DNA of 64,000 nucleotides, taken from NCBI GenBank assembly GCA_026168455.1, contig CM047429.1, forward strand, positions 966,870-1,030,869, written 5' to 3'. Positions 63,684 to 64,000 of the stretch are shown here, one piece after another (position 1 is the first letter of the stretch; every line of letters begins with the position of its first letter). The notes below the pieces were generated by a model. That model was not told where the DNA came from, searched no databases, and saw only the letters and a list, made by a program, of their open reading frames with translations. Both the position numbers and the translations under genes were made by a program. Source of the DNA: Theocolax elegans. Its lineage: Eukaryota; Arthropoda; Insecta; Hymenoptera; Cerocephalidae.

Positions 63684-64000
63684 AACATTGATAAAATTCT
63701 AACCATGAAAACAATGTTTTCATTTTCATGCAAGTGATGGTATAACTTTTTTTAAAATATTTAAAATGTTCTTTCACCATGAAAAATGGAAATTTTTCAA
63801 TTTTTTTAGAAAAATTACTATTTTTAAAGCCATTTATCTCAAAATCTATTCATTTTTTTGAAAAAACATTATCAACAACTTTTGTTTAAAATAATCTTTA
63901 AAACTTATCTAGCTTGGTTACAATTCTTAATTTTAAAATCTCGAAGAGATAGAACGCCCGGAAATATTGAACATCAAAAAAAGGCGACCACGCCACAATC

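Noticed and set aside
63427..63780. Frames with long Arg-Glu or Ser-Leu repeats
   Set aside because: They are produced by the GA microsatellite.
1..64000. CRISPR arrays, bacterial operons, phage genes or ribosomal RNA
   Set aside because: No regularly spaced repeats, no Shine-Dalgarno-led gene clusters and no rRNA-like sequence; all coding content is eukaryotic retroelement type.

Overview
This window is eukaryotic, most likely an insect, and reads as a transposable-element graveyard rather than a gene-bearing region. The evidence is an AT-rich background, microsatellites, Gypsy LTR retrotransposons, R1-type and CR1/L2/Jockey-type LINEs, a Penelope-like element with a GIY-YIG nuclease, a TTAA-flanked piggyBac-like MITE, and no operon structure. 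The species cannot be named from the sequence. Only one stretch (48230-48494) looks like a host coding exon, with a weaker second candidate on the minus strand at 61241-61353.

Layout. 1-7769 is a minus-strand Gypsy element (family A), cut by the window edge, with LTR, Lys-type primer site, 823-residue gag, broken protease and a duplicated RT segment. 7770-11240 holds a CGG-containing short repeat, a 120-bp hairpin, a 1.65-kb foldback element and an AT-rich dispersed repeat. 11241-17657 is a second family A element on the plus strand: most of its 5' LTR is gone, a reverse LTR fragment sits in place of protease, RT is nearly deleted, but the integrase frame is open. 17739-22500 is a full-length R1-type LINE with a 15-bp target duplication in a CA/TA microsatellite, followed tail-to-tail by a 5'-truncated minus copy (22546-25088). 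25100-28934 holds the CGG motif again, twin GC hairpins, a second copy of the AT-rich repeat, a family A solo LTR with ATAT duplications and a 929-bp foldback.

28935-45726 is one Gypsy element (family B, AGTC target duplications) swollen to 16.8 kb. A poly(T)-ended R1-type LINE with 13-bp target duplications sits inside integrase, local tandem duplications span that junction, and a solo LTR sits inside the 3' LTR. Between integrase and the 3' LTR it carries an extra coiled-coil/Cys-rich ORF behind a good splice acceptor, where an env gene would be in errantivirus-like elements. Its LTR contains a dense array of TACGTCA/TGACGTA motifs.

45731-48000 is degenerate: a LINE fragment split by the MITE, then a polypurine tract with another family A-like LTR start. 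48585-56902 is a Penelope-like element arranged as a head-to-head inverted pair; it holds a solo LTR and a 2.14-kb tandem duplication. 57069-60690 is a decayed CR1/L2/Jockey-type LINE on the minus strand. 60700-64000 is mostly unassigned, with a possible 374-bp solo LTR and a long GA microsatellite.

Nearly all element genes are broken by stops, frameshifts or lost catalytic residues. The exceptions are the LINE ORF2 at 36865-40047, the family A gag at 2720-5191, the integrase at 14167-15459 and LINE ORF1s. Several tandem duplications differ only by 1-2 base indels, so assembly error must be considered next to biology.
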